NCBI GenBank assembly: GCA_035641235.1 | Contig: DASQUP010000256.1 | Location: forward strand, 1 to 45,373 | DNA length: 45,373 nucleotides | Origin: DASQUP01 sp035641235 | GTDB taxonomy: Bacteria; Actinomycetota; CADDZG01; WHSQ01 | Direction of reading: 5' to 3' | Part shown: piece after piece, positions 16,288 to 23,335 of the stretch | Numbering within the stretch: position 1 is the stretch's first letter | Layout of the letters: each line of letters starts with the position of its first letter | Notes under the pieces: model-generated | Databases searched by the model: none | What the model was told of the DNA's origin: nothing | The model's input: only the letters and a program-made list of their open reading frames with translations | Program-made: the position numbers and the translations under genes

Positions 16288-17376
16288 TCAGGTTTGGAGG
16301 TGGAATTCGGTCGCCGCACCCACCGTTCCGTTGCACTGGATCTCGAGTCGGTGTGGCCCCGAGTAGTAGCGGCGCGTCGTGATCTCGCGCACTGGGAAGC
16401 GGCGGGACAGGGACATCTCCTGTCCGGGTGACATCTCCAGCGTCTTCAGCTTGAAGACCTTCGGCGTTCTTGATCCGTTTGACTTCACGAAGTGGATCGC
16501 ATAGTCGACGATTGCGACCACGTCTTTACGTTCGGCATTTCGAATGGTGAAGGAGAACTCCAGGTCCTCTCCTAGGCGTATGCGTCTCCGTTTGAGCTTG
16601 AGCGAATCGACCTCGACACTGGCGGCCGCATCGGCGCCGAGCAGCATCAGGGCCAGGTGGTCGCCTCGTTTGATCAGAGTGCGCAGGCCGTGGCGGACGA
16701 TCCACGCAGCGTTGCTGCCGCCATCCTCGAGCCACCGCTGTGCGGTTGCGAGGCCGAGGTCCGGGTCGAGCTTGCAGATGTCGTTCAGATGATTGGCTAC
16801 GGACTTCCTGACGTATTCCGAAGGGTCATCTCGGAGGTTGTCGAGAATGAACAATGCCCAGGCAGGATCGTCATCCGTAGCGGTCAGTCGGGGGGCCCAC
16901 GGAAGCCGTGGGCGCGTTCCTTCCGAGGCTAAGCGGCGGACGTGTGGATCCTTGGAGCGCGCCCATCGCCGAAGCACCCGCTTCATCGCTGCGGGTTTCT
17001 TGTCGATGAACGGTCGCACCGCAAACTCCGCAGATGCGATCGGGGTCACGTGTTCGAGGAGCTTCACGGAATCCTCGAAATGATCGATGCCGGCGATCGC
17101 GACCCAATCTGTTACGGGCCAGGCCGACCACACGCTGAGCTCCACACCGTCGAGGGCTTCGGTTACAACCTCGGCCGCGGCAGTGAAGTCGGGCGGGAGG
17201 TGCCGGTCGAGCGACCGGGCGACGTGGTCGATCCTTGCCTTTAGCTCTAAGGACCCAAGTCCCCGCATCGAATCCGAAACGAAACCACGAACCGGAAAGT
17301 CCGCGTCTACTTCCGCGATAGCCGCGCCGAGCTGCCCAACAGAGTCGCGGTTTATGTAGTCCTTGAGTGTTCCCAT
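16288..17376 (-). CDS. AlkC-type DNA glycosylase with Ig-like C-terminal domain
   Basis: A 362-residue protein. The first ~240 residues form HEAT-like repeats of the AlkC/AlkD DNA-alkylation-repair family (RPFIDKKPAAMKRVLRRWARSKDPHVRRLASEG; DDPSEYVRKSVANHLNDI). The last ~110 residues form a beta-rich domain (LGEDLEFSFTIRNAERKDV; HRLEIQCNG), the Ig-like domain found in a subset of AlkC proteins. These glycosylases remove cationic alkylated bases such as 3-methyladenine without base flipping. The ATG at 17376 lacks an obvious Shine-Dalgarno sequence. Confidence 0.88.
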   Translation of the reverse strand: MGTLKDYINRDSVGQLGAAIAEVDADFPVRGFVSDSMRGLGSLELKARIDHVARSLDRHLPPDFTAAAEVVTEALDGVELSVWSAWPVTDWVAIAGIDHFEDSVKLLEHVTPIASAEFAVRPFIDKKPAAMKRVLRRWARSKDPHVRRLASEGTRPRLPWAPRLTATDDDPAWALFILDNLRDDPSEYVRKSVANHLNDICKLDPDLGLATAQRWLEDGGSNAAWIVRHGLRTLIKRGDHLALMLLGADAAASVEVDSLKLKRRRIRLGEDLEFSFTIRNAERKDVVAIVDYAIHFVKSNGSRTPKVFKLKTLEMSPGQEMSLSRRFPVREITTRRYYSGPHRLEIQCNGTVGAATEFHLQT

Positions 17377-17455
17377 AAGGCGATCCGGGGCAGGCTACTT
17401 CGTTCTGTCCGCGAAATCCCCGGGAATCCACGGTTCGGTGTGATGAGGGGGCGCA

Positions 17456-18010
17456 TCACTCCTGCGCTCGGTAGAACAGATAGACCACGCCGTTGTCGTA
17501 CGACTCGCCCACTTCAAGCGCGAACTTGCCGGGCGCAGTGTCCTCGGGGAACAGCCGAGGCTCGGTCGCGCGCGTGAGCGGGAAGAGGCAGAGATGAAGC
17601 TCGTCGACCAGGCCATCCGCGAGCATCGCCCGGACCAGCATGGCGCTGCCGCTGACGTAGATGTCACCGTCGACCTTGTCCTTCAAATTACGGATCATGT
17701 TGGGGTCGTAGGGACCAATGACCTCTGAGTTCCTCCACGTGGATTCCGCATCCGTGAGAGTCGAGGAGACCACGTACTTGGTCGTGTCGTTGAAGAACGG
17801 CGCCCCCGGATCGTCGTCGACGGTCCGGTCGGGCCAGCTCTGCGCGAACCCCTCGAAGGTCGTGCGCCCGAGAAGTATGCCTCGGCAGCGGTCCGTGGCG
17901 GCCTCGAGGCGCTCTGCCATCTTCGGGTGGAAGCCGTAGTCGAAGGTCCACATCGGCGCGTCGATCACGCCGTCGAGGGTCACGAACTCGTGGATGAGAA
18001 TAGATCCCAT
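17456..18010 (-). CDS. DHFR-like / RibD C-terminal-domain reductase
   Basis: A 184-residue protein of the RibD C-terminal (dihydrofolate-reductase-like) family: IHEFVTLDGVIDAPMW at the N-terminus, ILLGRTTFEGFAQSWPD, YVVSSTL, and DIYVSGSAMLVRAMLADGLVDEL, typical of these NADPH-binding proteins. Stand-alone members are abundant in actinobacteria and mostly uncharacterised. Start ATG 18008-18010 has a strong purine-rich site (GGAGGGGG) at proper spacing. It is divergent from the ArsR gene, and the 68-bp shared region contains a 12-bp palindrome, so both may be controlled by that regulator. Confidence 0.9.
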   Translation of the reverse strand: MGSILIHEFVTLDGVIDAPMWTFDYGFHPKMAERLEAATDRCRGILLGRTTFEGFAQSWPDRTVDDDPGAPFFNDTTKYVVSSTLTDAESTWRNSEVIGPYDPNMIRNLKDKVDGDIYVSGSAMLVRAMLADGLVDELHLCLFPLTRATEPRLFPEDTAPGKFALEVGESYDNGVVYLFYRAQE

Positions 18011-18053
18011 TTTCCCCCTCCATCCGGTAGGTCCCGGTACAATTCAACCCAAC

Positions 18054-18065
18054 GGTTTATAAACC
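18054..18065. promoter_or_regulatory. Candidate ArsR operator, perfect palindrome
   Basis: GGTTTATAAACC is a perfect 12-bp palindrome 13 bp upstream of the arsR-family ATG, overlapping a TTTATA -10-like hexamer. AACC-N4-GGTT overlaps it at its left end. Position and symmetry suggest autoregulation by the adjacent ArsR protein. Confidence 0.55.
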
Positions 18066-18078
18066 AAGAGGATGAACA

Positions 18079-18399
18079 ATGCCAGCCGACCAGCTCAGCA
18101 GCACGTTCGCGGCGCTTGCCGATCCGACACGGCGCGCGATCTTGGGTCGTTTGGCCCAGGGGGAAGCGCCGGTCAAGGAGCTTGCGCGGCCGTTTCCCAT
18201 CAGTCTCCAGGCGGTTTCCAAACATCTCAGGGTGCTCGAACAGGCGGGCCTCATCGAGAGAGGTCGCGTCGCGCAGAACCGGCCCTCCCGCCTGAGGGGC
18301 GCGGCCCTCAAGGAAGTCGACCTGTGGTTGCGGGATTACCGCCACCTGTGGGAGGAGAGCTTCGATGCCCTCGACGATCGTCTGCGGGACCAGCGATGA
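18079..18399 (+). CDS. ArsR-family transcriptional regulator
   Basis: A 106-residue winged-helix protein: FAALADPTRRAILGRLAQGE at the N-terminus and PISLQAVSKHLRVLEQAGL as the recognition helix, both typical of ArsR/SmtB regulators. No metal-binding Cys cluster is visible, so it is of the non-metal subgroup usually paired with SRPBCC proteins. The stop overlaps the ATG of the next gene (ATGA). An AGAGGA site precedes the start. It probably represses its own operon through the upstream palindrome. Confidence 0.92.
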   Translation: MPADQLSSTFAALADPTRRAILGRLAQGEAPVKELARPFPISLQAVSKHLRVLEQAGLIERGRVAQNRPSRLRGAALKEVDLWLRDYRHLWEESFDALDDRLRDQR

Positions 18400-18872
18400 A
18401 CGGACCCACCGCCCGCGGAGGTCCTCGCGGCATATTGCTGACGCGCGCGTTCGGCGCGCCGCGCGAGCGCGTGTGGGATGAGTGGACCCAGCCGGAGCGT
18501 TTCGCCGAATGGTACGGCGGCCGGGAGATGGACGTTCCTGAAGCGAGCGTGGCGATGGACGTGCGAGAAGGAGGCGAGTGGCGCGCAACCATGCTCGTCG
18601 GTCCGGACCGAAGCGAGTTGCGCTTCGGGGGCCGGTATCTCGAGGTGGTCAGACCCAAACTCCTCGTATTCACGCTGCGGGATCAAACCGACGACGACGA
18701 CGAGTTGGTGACGGTCGTGCTCAGCGACCTCGGGGGTTCGGATACCGAGATGATCTTTCGTCAGCGCGGGAGTCTTTCGGACGCGATGTACGAACAAGCC
18801 GAAAAGGGCTGGTCCAGCTTCTTCGGCATCATGGCCGACCGCCTCGGTGAGGGGGCGGACGATCCGCCCTAG
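18396..18872 (+). CDS. SRPBCC (AHSA1-like) domain protein
   Basis: A 158-residue single-domain protein: ILLTRAFGAPRERVWDEWTQPERFAEWYGG, then beta strands and a C-terminal long helix (YEQAEKGWSSFFGIMADRLGE). This is the START/Bet v1-like fold of the activator-of-Hsp90-ATPase (AHSA1) family. ArsR-SRPBCC operons are common in actinobacteria. The SRPBCC partner may bind a hydrophobic ligand, but no specific function is established for this group. ATG 18396 overlaps the regulator stop. Confidence 0.9.
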   Translation: MNGPTARGGPRGILLTRAFGAPRERVWDEWTQPERFAEWYGGREMDVPEASVAMDVREGGEWRATMLVGPDRSELRFGGRYLEVVRPKLLVFTLRDQTDDDDELVTVVLSDLGGSDTEMIFRQRGSLSDAMYEQAEKGWSSFFGIMADRLGEGADDPP

Positions 18873-18874
18873 GA

Positions 18875-18931
18875 GGCGAACTGTCTGCGGTTCACCGCGG
18901 ATTTTCAATGAATGAACGCAGACAGTTCGCC
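18875..18931. terminator. Long hairpin between convergent genes
   Basis: Perfect 15-bp arms GGCGAACTGTCTGCG (18875-18889) and its complement (18917-18931), extended inward by TTCA/TGAA after one bulged G. It starts two bases after the SRPBCC stop and faces the end of the M15-type peptidase gene. No T-tract. The GCGAACTGT stem resembles the hairpins at 424 and 11047. Confidence 0.8.
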
Positions 18932-18953
18932 GGTCGCCTGGTTGCGCGCGCCC

Positions 18954-20192
18954 CTACCAGGATTGCCACTCGAAGTGCATGCCGTCGGGTACCAGCCAGC
19001 GGCCGCCCCACGTGAACCCCGAGCGCTCGATCGTTTCAACGAGCCTCGGGGGCATGTTGGGCTCCGCGGCGTAGGGGTTGTCGGGCACGTTGATGTCGAA
19101 GGCAATGCCCCACGAGTGGTGGGACAGGCGTCCGCCGGGATCCGAATTGATGAATCGGGGGCCATAACAGCCGCCGTACCCCGAAGTGTCGATCAGGTGC
19201 GTGAGCCCCGCGGACTTGACGGCCTGCATGGCCCGTCGGAGCTGTGGGATCAGTGCCCTGTGACAGGTCACCTCTCCCAGCACGGGCACCGCGGCGCGCC
19301 GGATGTAGGTCCGTTGCCACTCGGAATCGATTTCGATGCGGCCGTCGGGGAGGGGGCGCGCGGCGAACTCCCCGAACTCCTTTTTCAAAACGAGTTGCGG
19401 ATGTACCGCATCGCCGTACCGGAGAAACGGCTGTTCGTTGTTAACTCGGATACGAAGGGCAAGGTCCGGCTCGAGATGTTTGCGGATCGCCCTTTCTATG
19501 GCGGCGCGTCTGGCGTTCTTGTTGTGCACAAGTAGGAACCGGTCGACGCGAGCCCATGACTTCGGCGGGGGAGTAGCGAGGATCGCTTCGTAGCCGTTGG
19601 TCGCGACATCGCTGATCACGCCTGAGACACGCGTGCGCCGACCCATGAGGTCCAGGCTCATCCCGGCCCCACCGCCGCGCAGCTCGACCGACGATTCCGC
19701 GAGCAGCACCCGCCCCGGCTTGAGCGCAAGGAGCGTTCCTCGTTCGGAGGGAGGAACGAAGCGTGCGTACTGGCGAGGCCTCACAGCTGCAACCTCGAAC
19801 GGGATCCTCATGCCCTCGGGTGGGCCGGGGATTTTCGTTCCGTCCGGCCGGCGCGCCGATTCGATCCAGTCGAGACCCGCGAAGACGGTCGTGGCGCGCC
19901 GGACGCCGGGGAGCCGTTCAACGGCTCGCTCCGCAGCCTGAGGAATACCACCGGGTGCCCAGGCGAGGACGATGCCCCTCGGCCGCGACTTCGACGTAGA
20001 GGAAACCCGGTGGGGAGAGCCCGGTTCATCGGATTCGTTTGTGATCGTCGGAGTTGGAGTCGGTTGGCTCGGTCCTGAACCGCGCGAGGGTGTCCTCGCT
20101 AGGCTGTCGATTCCGACCACAAGCAGCGCACCGACGAGCACTCCCGCCAGCGCCCACACAAAGTGGCCCCCCAAGGCGCGAGTCCGTGTCAT
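18954..20192 (-). CDS. Membrane-anchored M15-type peptidase with MacB-like region
   Basis: A 412-residue protein with an N-terminal signal anchor (FVWALAGVLVGALLVVGIDSL, about 11-31), a Pro/Ser/Thr linker, a middle domain and a C-terminal peptidase domain. The last carries SHHSWGIAFDIN and GMHFEW, the zinc ligands (SxHxxGxAxD and HxE) of M15 D-alanyl-D-alanine carboxypeptidases such as VanY. The middle region (VERLPGVRRATTVFAG; AGMSLDLMGRRTRVSGVISD) resembles the periplasmic domain of MacB/FtsX-type permeases, an assignment I hold weakly. It is the third gene of the ECF sigma operon; its ATG overlaps the anti-sigma stop. It probably trims peptidoglycan as part of an envelope stress response. 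Confidence 0.82.
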   Translation of the reverse strand: MTRTRALGGHFVWALAGVLVGALLVVGIDSLARTPSRGSGPSQPTPTPTITNESDEPGSPHRVSSTSKSRPRGIVLAWAPGGIPQAAERAVERLPGVRRATTVFAGLDWIESARRPDGTKIPGPPEGMRIPFEVAAVRPRQYARFVPPSERGTLLALKPGRVLLAESSVELRGGGAGMSLDLMGRRTRVSGVISDVATNGYEAILATPPPKSWARVDRFLLVHNKNARRAAIERAIRKHLEPDLALRIRVNNEQPFLRYGDAVHPQLVLKKEFGEFAARPLPDGRIEIDSEWQRTYIRRAAVPVLGEVTCHRALIPQLRRAMQAVKSAGLTHLIDTSGYGGCYGPRFINSDPGGRLSHHSWGIAFDINVPDNPYAAEPNMPPRLVETIERSGFTWGGRWLVPDGMHFEWQSW

Positions 20193-22033
20193 TTCAGCCC
20201 CTCGGCGATCTGGAGAACCACCGATAAATCAAAGGACGGCGCGCGCACGGCCCGGTAGATCGCGCCGTCACGCCATTCAAGCTCACCACGCTCGGCCGAC
20301 CACCGGGCGCGGATCCCGTCAACCGTCACGTCGGTTACGAACAGCTCCGATGATGGTGGAAGCGTCGCGCCCTTCGAACCTGTGATGCGGATGCCCGATC
20401 CATCGAACTCGGCCTCTGGGTTTCGGTAATAGAGGACGACCGTCGGGATGCGCTGGCTTCTTCGCGACACCACTGCCGCACTGGGCACCGAGGCGTCGTA
20501 CCCGGCCGGGAGCCAGCCCGGTTCCCTCACCCATCCGAGATCGTCCAACCTGACCGTTCCGGCGCGCCCCCACGCCCGCGGCCCGACGCGCCGGCCGCGC
20601 ACCCCAGTCGATGCAGCGACCCGCATGAGTTCGGCGCGCCCGAGATTCGACTCGAGGTGCACATGCGAACTGCGGCCGAAGAGGTCGATCTGACGCCGTA
20701 GCGTCTCGTCCGAGGGCCTGTAATAGCCAACCGACTCGTCCGCGACGTCGACCTCGTCGGCAATGGAAGGGTCGGCGGCGGCAAGGCGCTCCGGCCGAGA
20801 TGCGGCATCACTCAGGACAACCTTGAGCCACGTCATGCCGTTCGAATACGTGAGGACGGTGCCCGCCCTCGTAGTGCCGGGCCTGTATGGCTGTAGGTCG
20901 GCGGTGTACTCCGGCGCGCCGGGGGCTCCGAACAATGACTCCGGGCCCGGCGAGAAGCCGCCGTCTGCCGGCGTGTCGGAGACGGGTGCCGAGAAACGAC
21001 GGGGAGGTATGCGATCGGGCGTCGAGAAAGACTTTGCCCTGACCTCGAGCAGGACATCGCCCGGATCATCGTCGAGCCCCATTGCCTCCGCCCACAGCCT
21101 CCGCTCCGGGGAGTCACCCGCGGTCACGTCGAACCGCAGCGGGAACCAGGTTGTCTCGTCGATCCACAGCCGCACGCGGTCGAGCGGATGGAACTGCCGC
21201 CACTCGCCGCCCGCCTGCAGCGCGGCCACGAGCGGGCGCGCCGTCCGGTACGTGAGGTCGACCCGGTAGGCACTGAGCCCGGCGACGGTTTGTGGGCCGG
21301 CGACATCGAATCCTCCGGCGCCGCTCAAGGTCTCGAGCGGCAGGATGATGTCGGTGGGCAACGCAGTCGTACCGTCAAAGGGGATTCGGCGAACGAGCGA
21401 GCGCTCCGATCCCTCAGCCGGCTCTCGAATCCACCATCGTCCCGGTGTGGCGACGATGTCCACATCGTTTTCAGGCCAGGTGCCCGGTTCCGCGAAAGTG
21501 GTGTGGTCGCGCAGCTCCATCCTGTAGTGCTCCGGAGCTTCGAACCACAGCTTGGCGACGAACTGACGCACGCCGACGTCGGGATGCCAGCCGCGTTCGG
21601 TGATCTCGTATATCGCTCGGTAGGCGGACAGCGCCCTGGCGGCGCTTCTCATTTGGCCGACGATCTCCTTCGCTCCGGCGATGTCGCCGGATCGCTCCAG
21701 CCACGGAGCGGTGACGCCCAGGAGGAGAGCGATCGTCGCCGCTGCCGCCACGAGCCCGGTCCTGGCGCGCGCCCAGCGACGTGACCGTCGCTCGAGCTGC
21801 GGCGCGGACTCGGTGACACGGCGCATGATCTCCGCGGTGAGGTCCGGAACATCCCCGGCGGACACGACCCGCAGCGCGGACCGAACGGCCTGCAAGTCAC
21901 TTGCGTGGCGCCTGCACTCGTCGCACTCCAGGAGGTGCCTGTCCAGGAGGGCCTCAGACGTCCCATCTATCTCGCCGTCCATCCGAGCGGACAACTCGAC
22001 CCGGGCCTCCGAGCAGCGCAGCTCAGGCTTCAC
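20189..22033 (-). CDS. Large anti-sigma factor, zinc-finger plus extracytoplasmic domains
   Basis: A 614-residue membrane protein. The N-terminus holds a zf-HC2/ZAS-type anti-sigma domain with H33-x3-C37-x2-C40 (HLLECDEC) and C7. One transmembrane helix follows (LVAAAATIALLLGVTAPWL). The outside region contains a LolA/RseB-like lipid-binding fold (about 130-330: ALSAYRAIYEITERG...) and a C-terminal DUF4367-like end (ELEWRDGAIYRAV...LQIAEGLK). The chosen GTG at 22033 overlaps the sigma gene by 11 nt and is preceded by GGAGG; the longer frame reads into the sigma gene. It should hold the ECF sigma factor inactive until an envelope signal arrives. Anti-sigma factors are usually far shorter. Confidence 0.88.
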   Translation of the reverse strand: MKPELRCSEARVELSARMDGEIDGTSEALLDRHLLECDECRRHASDLQAVRSALRVVSAGDVPDLTAEIMRRVTESAPQLERRSRRWARARTGLVAAAATIALLLGVTAPWLERSGDIAGAKEIVGQMRSAARALSAYRAIYEITERGWHPDVGVRQFVAKLWFEAPEHYRMELRDHTTFAEPGTWPENDVDIVATPGRWWIREPAEGSERSLVRRIPFDGTTALPTDIILPLETLSGAGGFDVAGPQTVAGLSAYRVDLTYRTARPLVAALQAGGEWRQFHPLDRVRLWIDETTWFPLRFDVTAGDSPERRLWAEAMGLDDDPGDVLLEVRAKSFSTPDRIPPRRFSAPVSDTPADGGFSPGPESLFGAPGAPEYTADLQPYRPGTTRAGTVLTYSNGMTWLKVVLSDAASRPERLAAADPSIADEVDVADESVGYYRPSDETLRRQIDLFGRSSHVHLESNLGRAELMRVAASTGVRGRRVGPRAWGRAGTVRLDDLGWVREPGWLPAGYDASVPSAAVVSRRSQRIPTVVLYYRNPEAEFDGSGIRITGSKGATLPPSSELFVTDVTVDGIRARWSAERGELEWRDGAIYRAVRAPSFDLSVVLQIAEGLK

Positions 22034-22583
22034 CTGCGCCCTCCTCTGGCTCCGGACGAAGGGCGGCCGCAAGCAGTTCTCTGGCGCGGTGGACGCGGCT
22101 TTTCACCGTGCCCTCCGGCACTCGGAGAATCACCGAAACCTCTCGGTAGGACATTCCGAACATGTCGATCAGGACCACCGGCTCGCGGAGGTTCGCCGGG
22201 AGATCGGCGAGGGCTTCTCGCACCTCGATCCTCGAGGTCTGATCTGCGGGCACCCGGTCGGGTTCGGAGTCGGCGCGCCGGGCGATGCGGTCCTGCCGGT
22301 ACGACCGCCGCATCTCGTCGACGGCGCAGTTCCGGGTGATTGTGAAGAGCCAGGTCGAGAACTTCGACTCGCCGCGGTAGCGGCGAAGGAACCTAAAGGC
22401 CCGGACGAAAGCGTTCTGGGTGATGTCGTCCGCCAGGGTCTCGTCGCGGACGAGGTGGAAGGAGAGACGCCAGACGTCGCCCTGGTAGCGGCGCACGAGG
22501 CGCTCGAAAGCGCCGAGATCGCCGCGCCGGGCGGCCTCAACGACCTGCGGATCGGGCTCGTCCAAGGCGCCCTCCGTGGGCAT
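22023..22583 (-). CDS. ECF-type RNA polymerase sigma factor
   Basis: A 186-residue sigma-70 family ECF factor. Region 2 reads FERLVRRYQGDVWRLSFHLVRDETLADDITQNAFVRAF, with KFSTWLFTITRNCAVDEMR contacting the -10. Region 4 is LPANLREPVVLIDMFGMSYREVSVILRVPEGTVKSRVHRAR. There is no extra C-terminal domain. It is the first gene of a three-gene operon with its anti-sigma factor and an M15-type peptidase. A GGAAC-N17-CGTT promoter lies about 110 bp away, pointing in the opposite direction. I found no matching promoter in front of this gene itself. Confidence 0.95.
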   Translation of the reverse strand: MPTEGALDEPDPQVVEAARRGDLGAFERLVRRYQGDVWRLSFHLVRDETLADDITQNAFVRAFRFLRRYRGESKFSTWLFTITRNCAVDEMRRSYRQDRIARRADSEPDRVPADQTSRIEVREALADLPANLREPVVLIDMFGMSYREVSVILRVPEGTVKSRVHRARELLAAALRPEPEEGAGEA

Positions 22584-22694
22584 TCAACCGCGACAGCACA
22601 CATGGTCCCACCTCATGCCCGTGGGACGCTCGTGCGGCGGCGAAAGTTCGGTGTCCAGGCGATCAATTGGGTGCGGGAAAATTGCACACACAAC

Positions 22695-22720
22695 GGAACT
22701 TTGAGCTCTTTTCCGGCGTT
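22695..22720 (+). promoter_or_regulatory. ECF-type promoter GGAAC-N17-CGTT
   Basis: GGAAC (22695-22699, continuing TTT) and CGTT (22717-22720) are separated by 17 nt, the arrangement of promoters read by several actinobacterial ECF sigma factors (GGAAC/CGTT type). It points rightward, away from the sigma gene and toward a 32-residue ORF. The predicted start is about 70 nt upstream of that ORF. Confidence 0.55.
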
Positions 22721-22797
22721 AAGACTGAGTGTGGGGGTGCCGATCGAACCAGTAGATCGAGCCACACGGACGCACCGCTCGGCAAGGAGGAGGAACG

Positions 22798-22896
22798 ATG
22801 CCCGAGCGACTGAGAAAACTACTCAGGTCTGATGCCATGATCGCCCTCGTCGGGGCCGGCATCATCACCCTCATAATCATCCGCGCAGCGAACTGA
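22798..22896 (+). CDS. 32-residue single-helix membrane peptide
   Basis: MPERLRKLLRSDAM is a basic amphipathic start, followed by one hydrophobic helix (IALVGAGIITLIII) and a short RAAN tail. The ATG is preceded by AGGAGGAAC, one of the best ribosome binding sites in the window. An ECF-type promoter lies upstream and the zinc-ribbon gene starts 24 nt downstream. The strong site, promoter and sensible topology argue for a real small protein. It could be a stress peptide or a regulator of a membrane partner; function is not predictable from sequence. Confidence 0.6.
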   Translation: MPERLRKLLRSDAMIALVGAGIITLIIIRAAN

Positions 22897-22920
22897 GGCA
22901 ACTAGTGCCATGCTCGTCGC

Positions 22921-23217
22921 ATGGCTTACCTCGGAAATCTGACCTGCAGGGACTGCGGCCTGACCTTCACTTCTCGGTGGGGGTCCTTCGAATACGCGGA
23001 CGAGTACCGCTGCGCCCACGACCACGTCGTCCACGTCGAGCCCCACTCGGGGACGATCCTGGCGGTCGACGGTGACGTCGCCGAGCCGCTGACCCTCGTG
23101 GACCTCCGCGGCTGCTGCCCGCGCTGCGGAACCGAGCTCGGCACGGGGCGCCTCCCGTGCTGCCCCGTCTGCGGTGGCCGAGATCACGATGTCGACCTCG
23201 CCGGCCTTATAGGTTGA
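22921..23217 (+). CDS. Zinc-ribbon protein, unknown function
   Basis: A 98-residue protein with three CxxC knuckles: CRDCGLTF near the N-terminus, then CCPRCG and CCPVCGG at the C-terminal end, plus CAHDH in between. This suggests one or two treble-clef or ribbon zinc sites. The middle part is acidic. It lies between the putative ECF-controlled small ORF and the hrcA promoter. The TGA stop lies inside a 14-bp palindrome. DNA, RNA or protein binding are all possible. Confidence 0.78.
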   Translation: MAYLGNLTCRDCGLTFTSRWGSFEYADEYRCAHDHVVHVEPHSGTILAVDGDVAEPLTLVDLRGCCPRCGTELGTGRLPCCPVCGGRDHDVDLAGLIG

Positions 23218-23278
23218 GCTCAACCCGTTCTTTTCTTCTCTATGCGTCTGCCAGACGCTCACAGGAGAAAAGAACAGG
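23212..23278 (+). terminator. Compound hairpin upstream of hrcA
   Basis: A perfect palindrome GGTTGAGCTCAACC (23212-23225) overlaps the stop codon. A larger stem follows: GTTCTTTTCT (23227-23236) pairs with AGAAAAGAAC (23266-23275), enclosing an inner GCGTCT/AGACGC stem. It probably ends the zinc-ribbon transcript before the hrcA promoter. Confidence 0.65.
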
Positions 23279-23286
23279 CTGGGGCG

Positions 23287-23313
23287 TTGGCACTCTTGGT
23301 CAGAGAGTGCTAA
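23287..23313. promoter_or_regulatory. CIRCE operator (HrcA binding site)
   Basis: TTGGCACTC-N9-GAGTGCTAA matches the CIRCE consensus TTAGCACTC-N9-GAGTGCTAA with one mismatch. A candidate -35 (TTGGTC, 23296-23301) lies in the N9 spacer and a -10 (TACCCT, 23320-23325) lies 18 nt on, so bound HrcA would block the promoter of its own gene. Confidence 0.92.
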
Positions 23314-23335
23314 TCACGGTACCCTTGGAAGGGCG

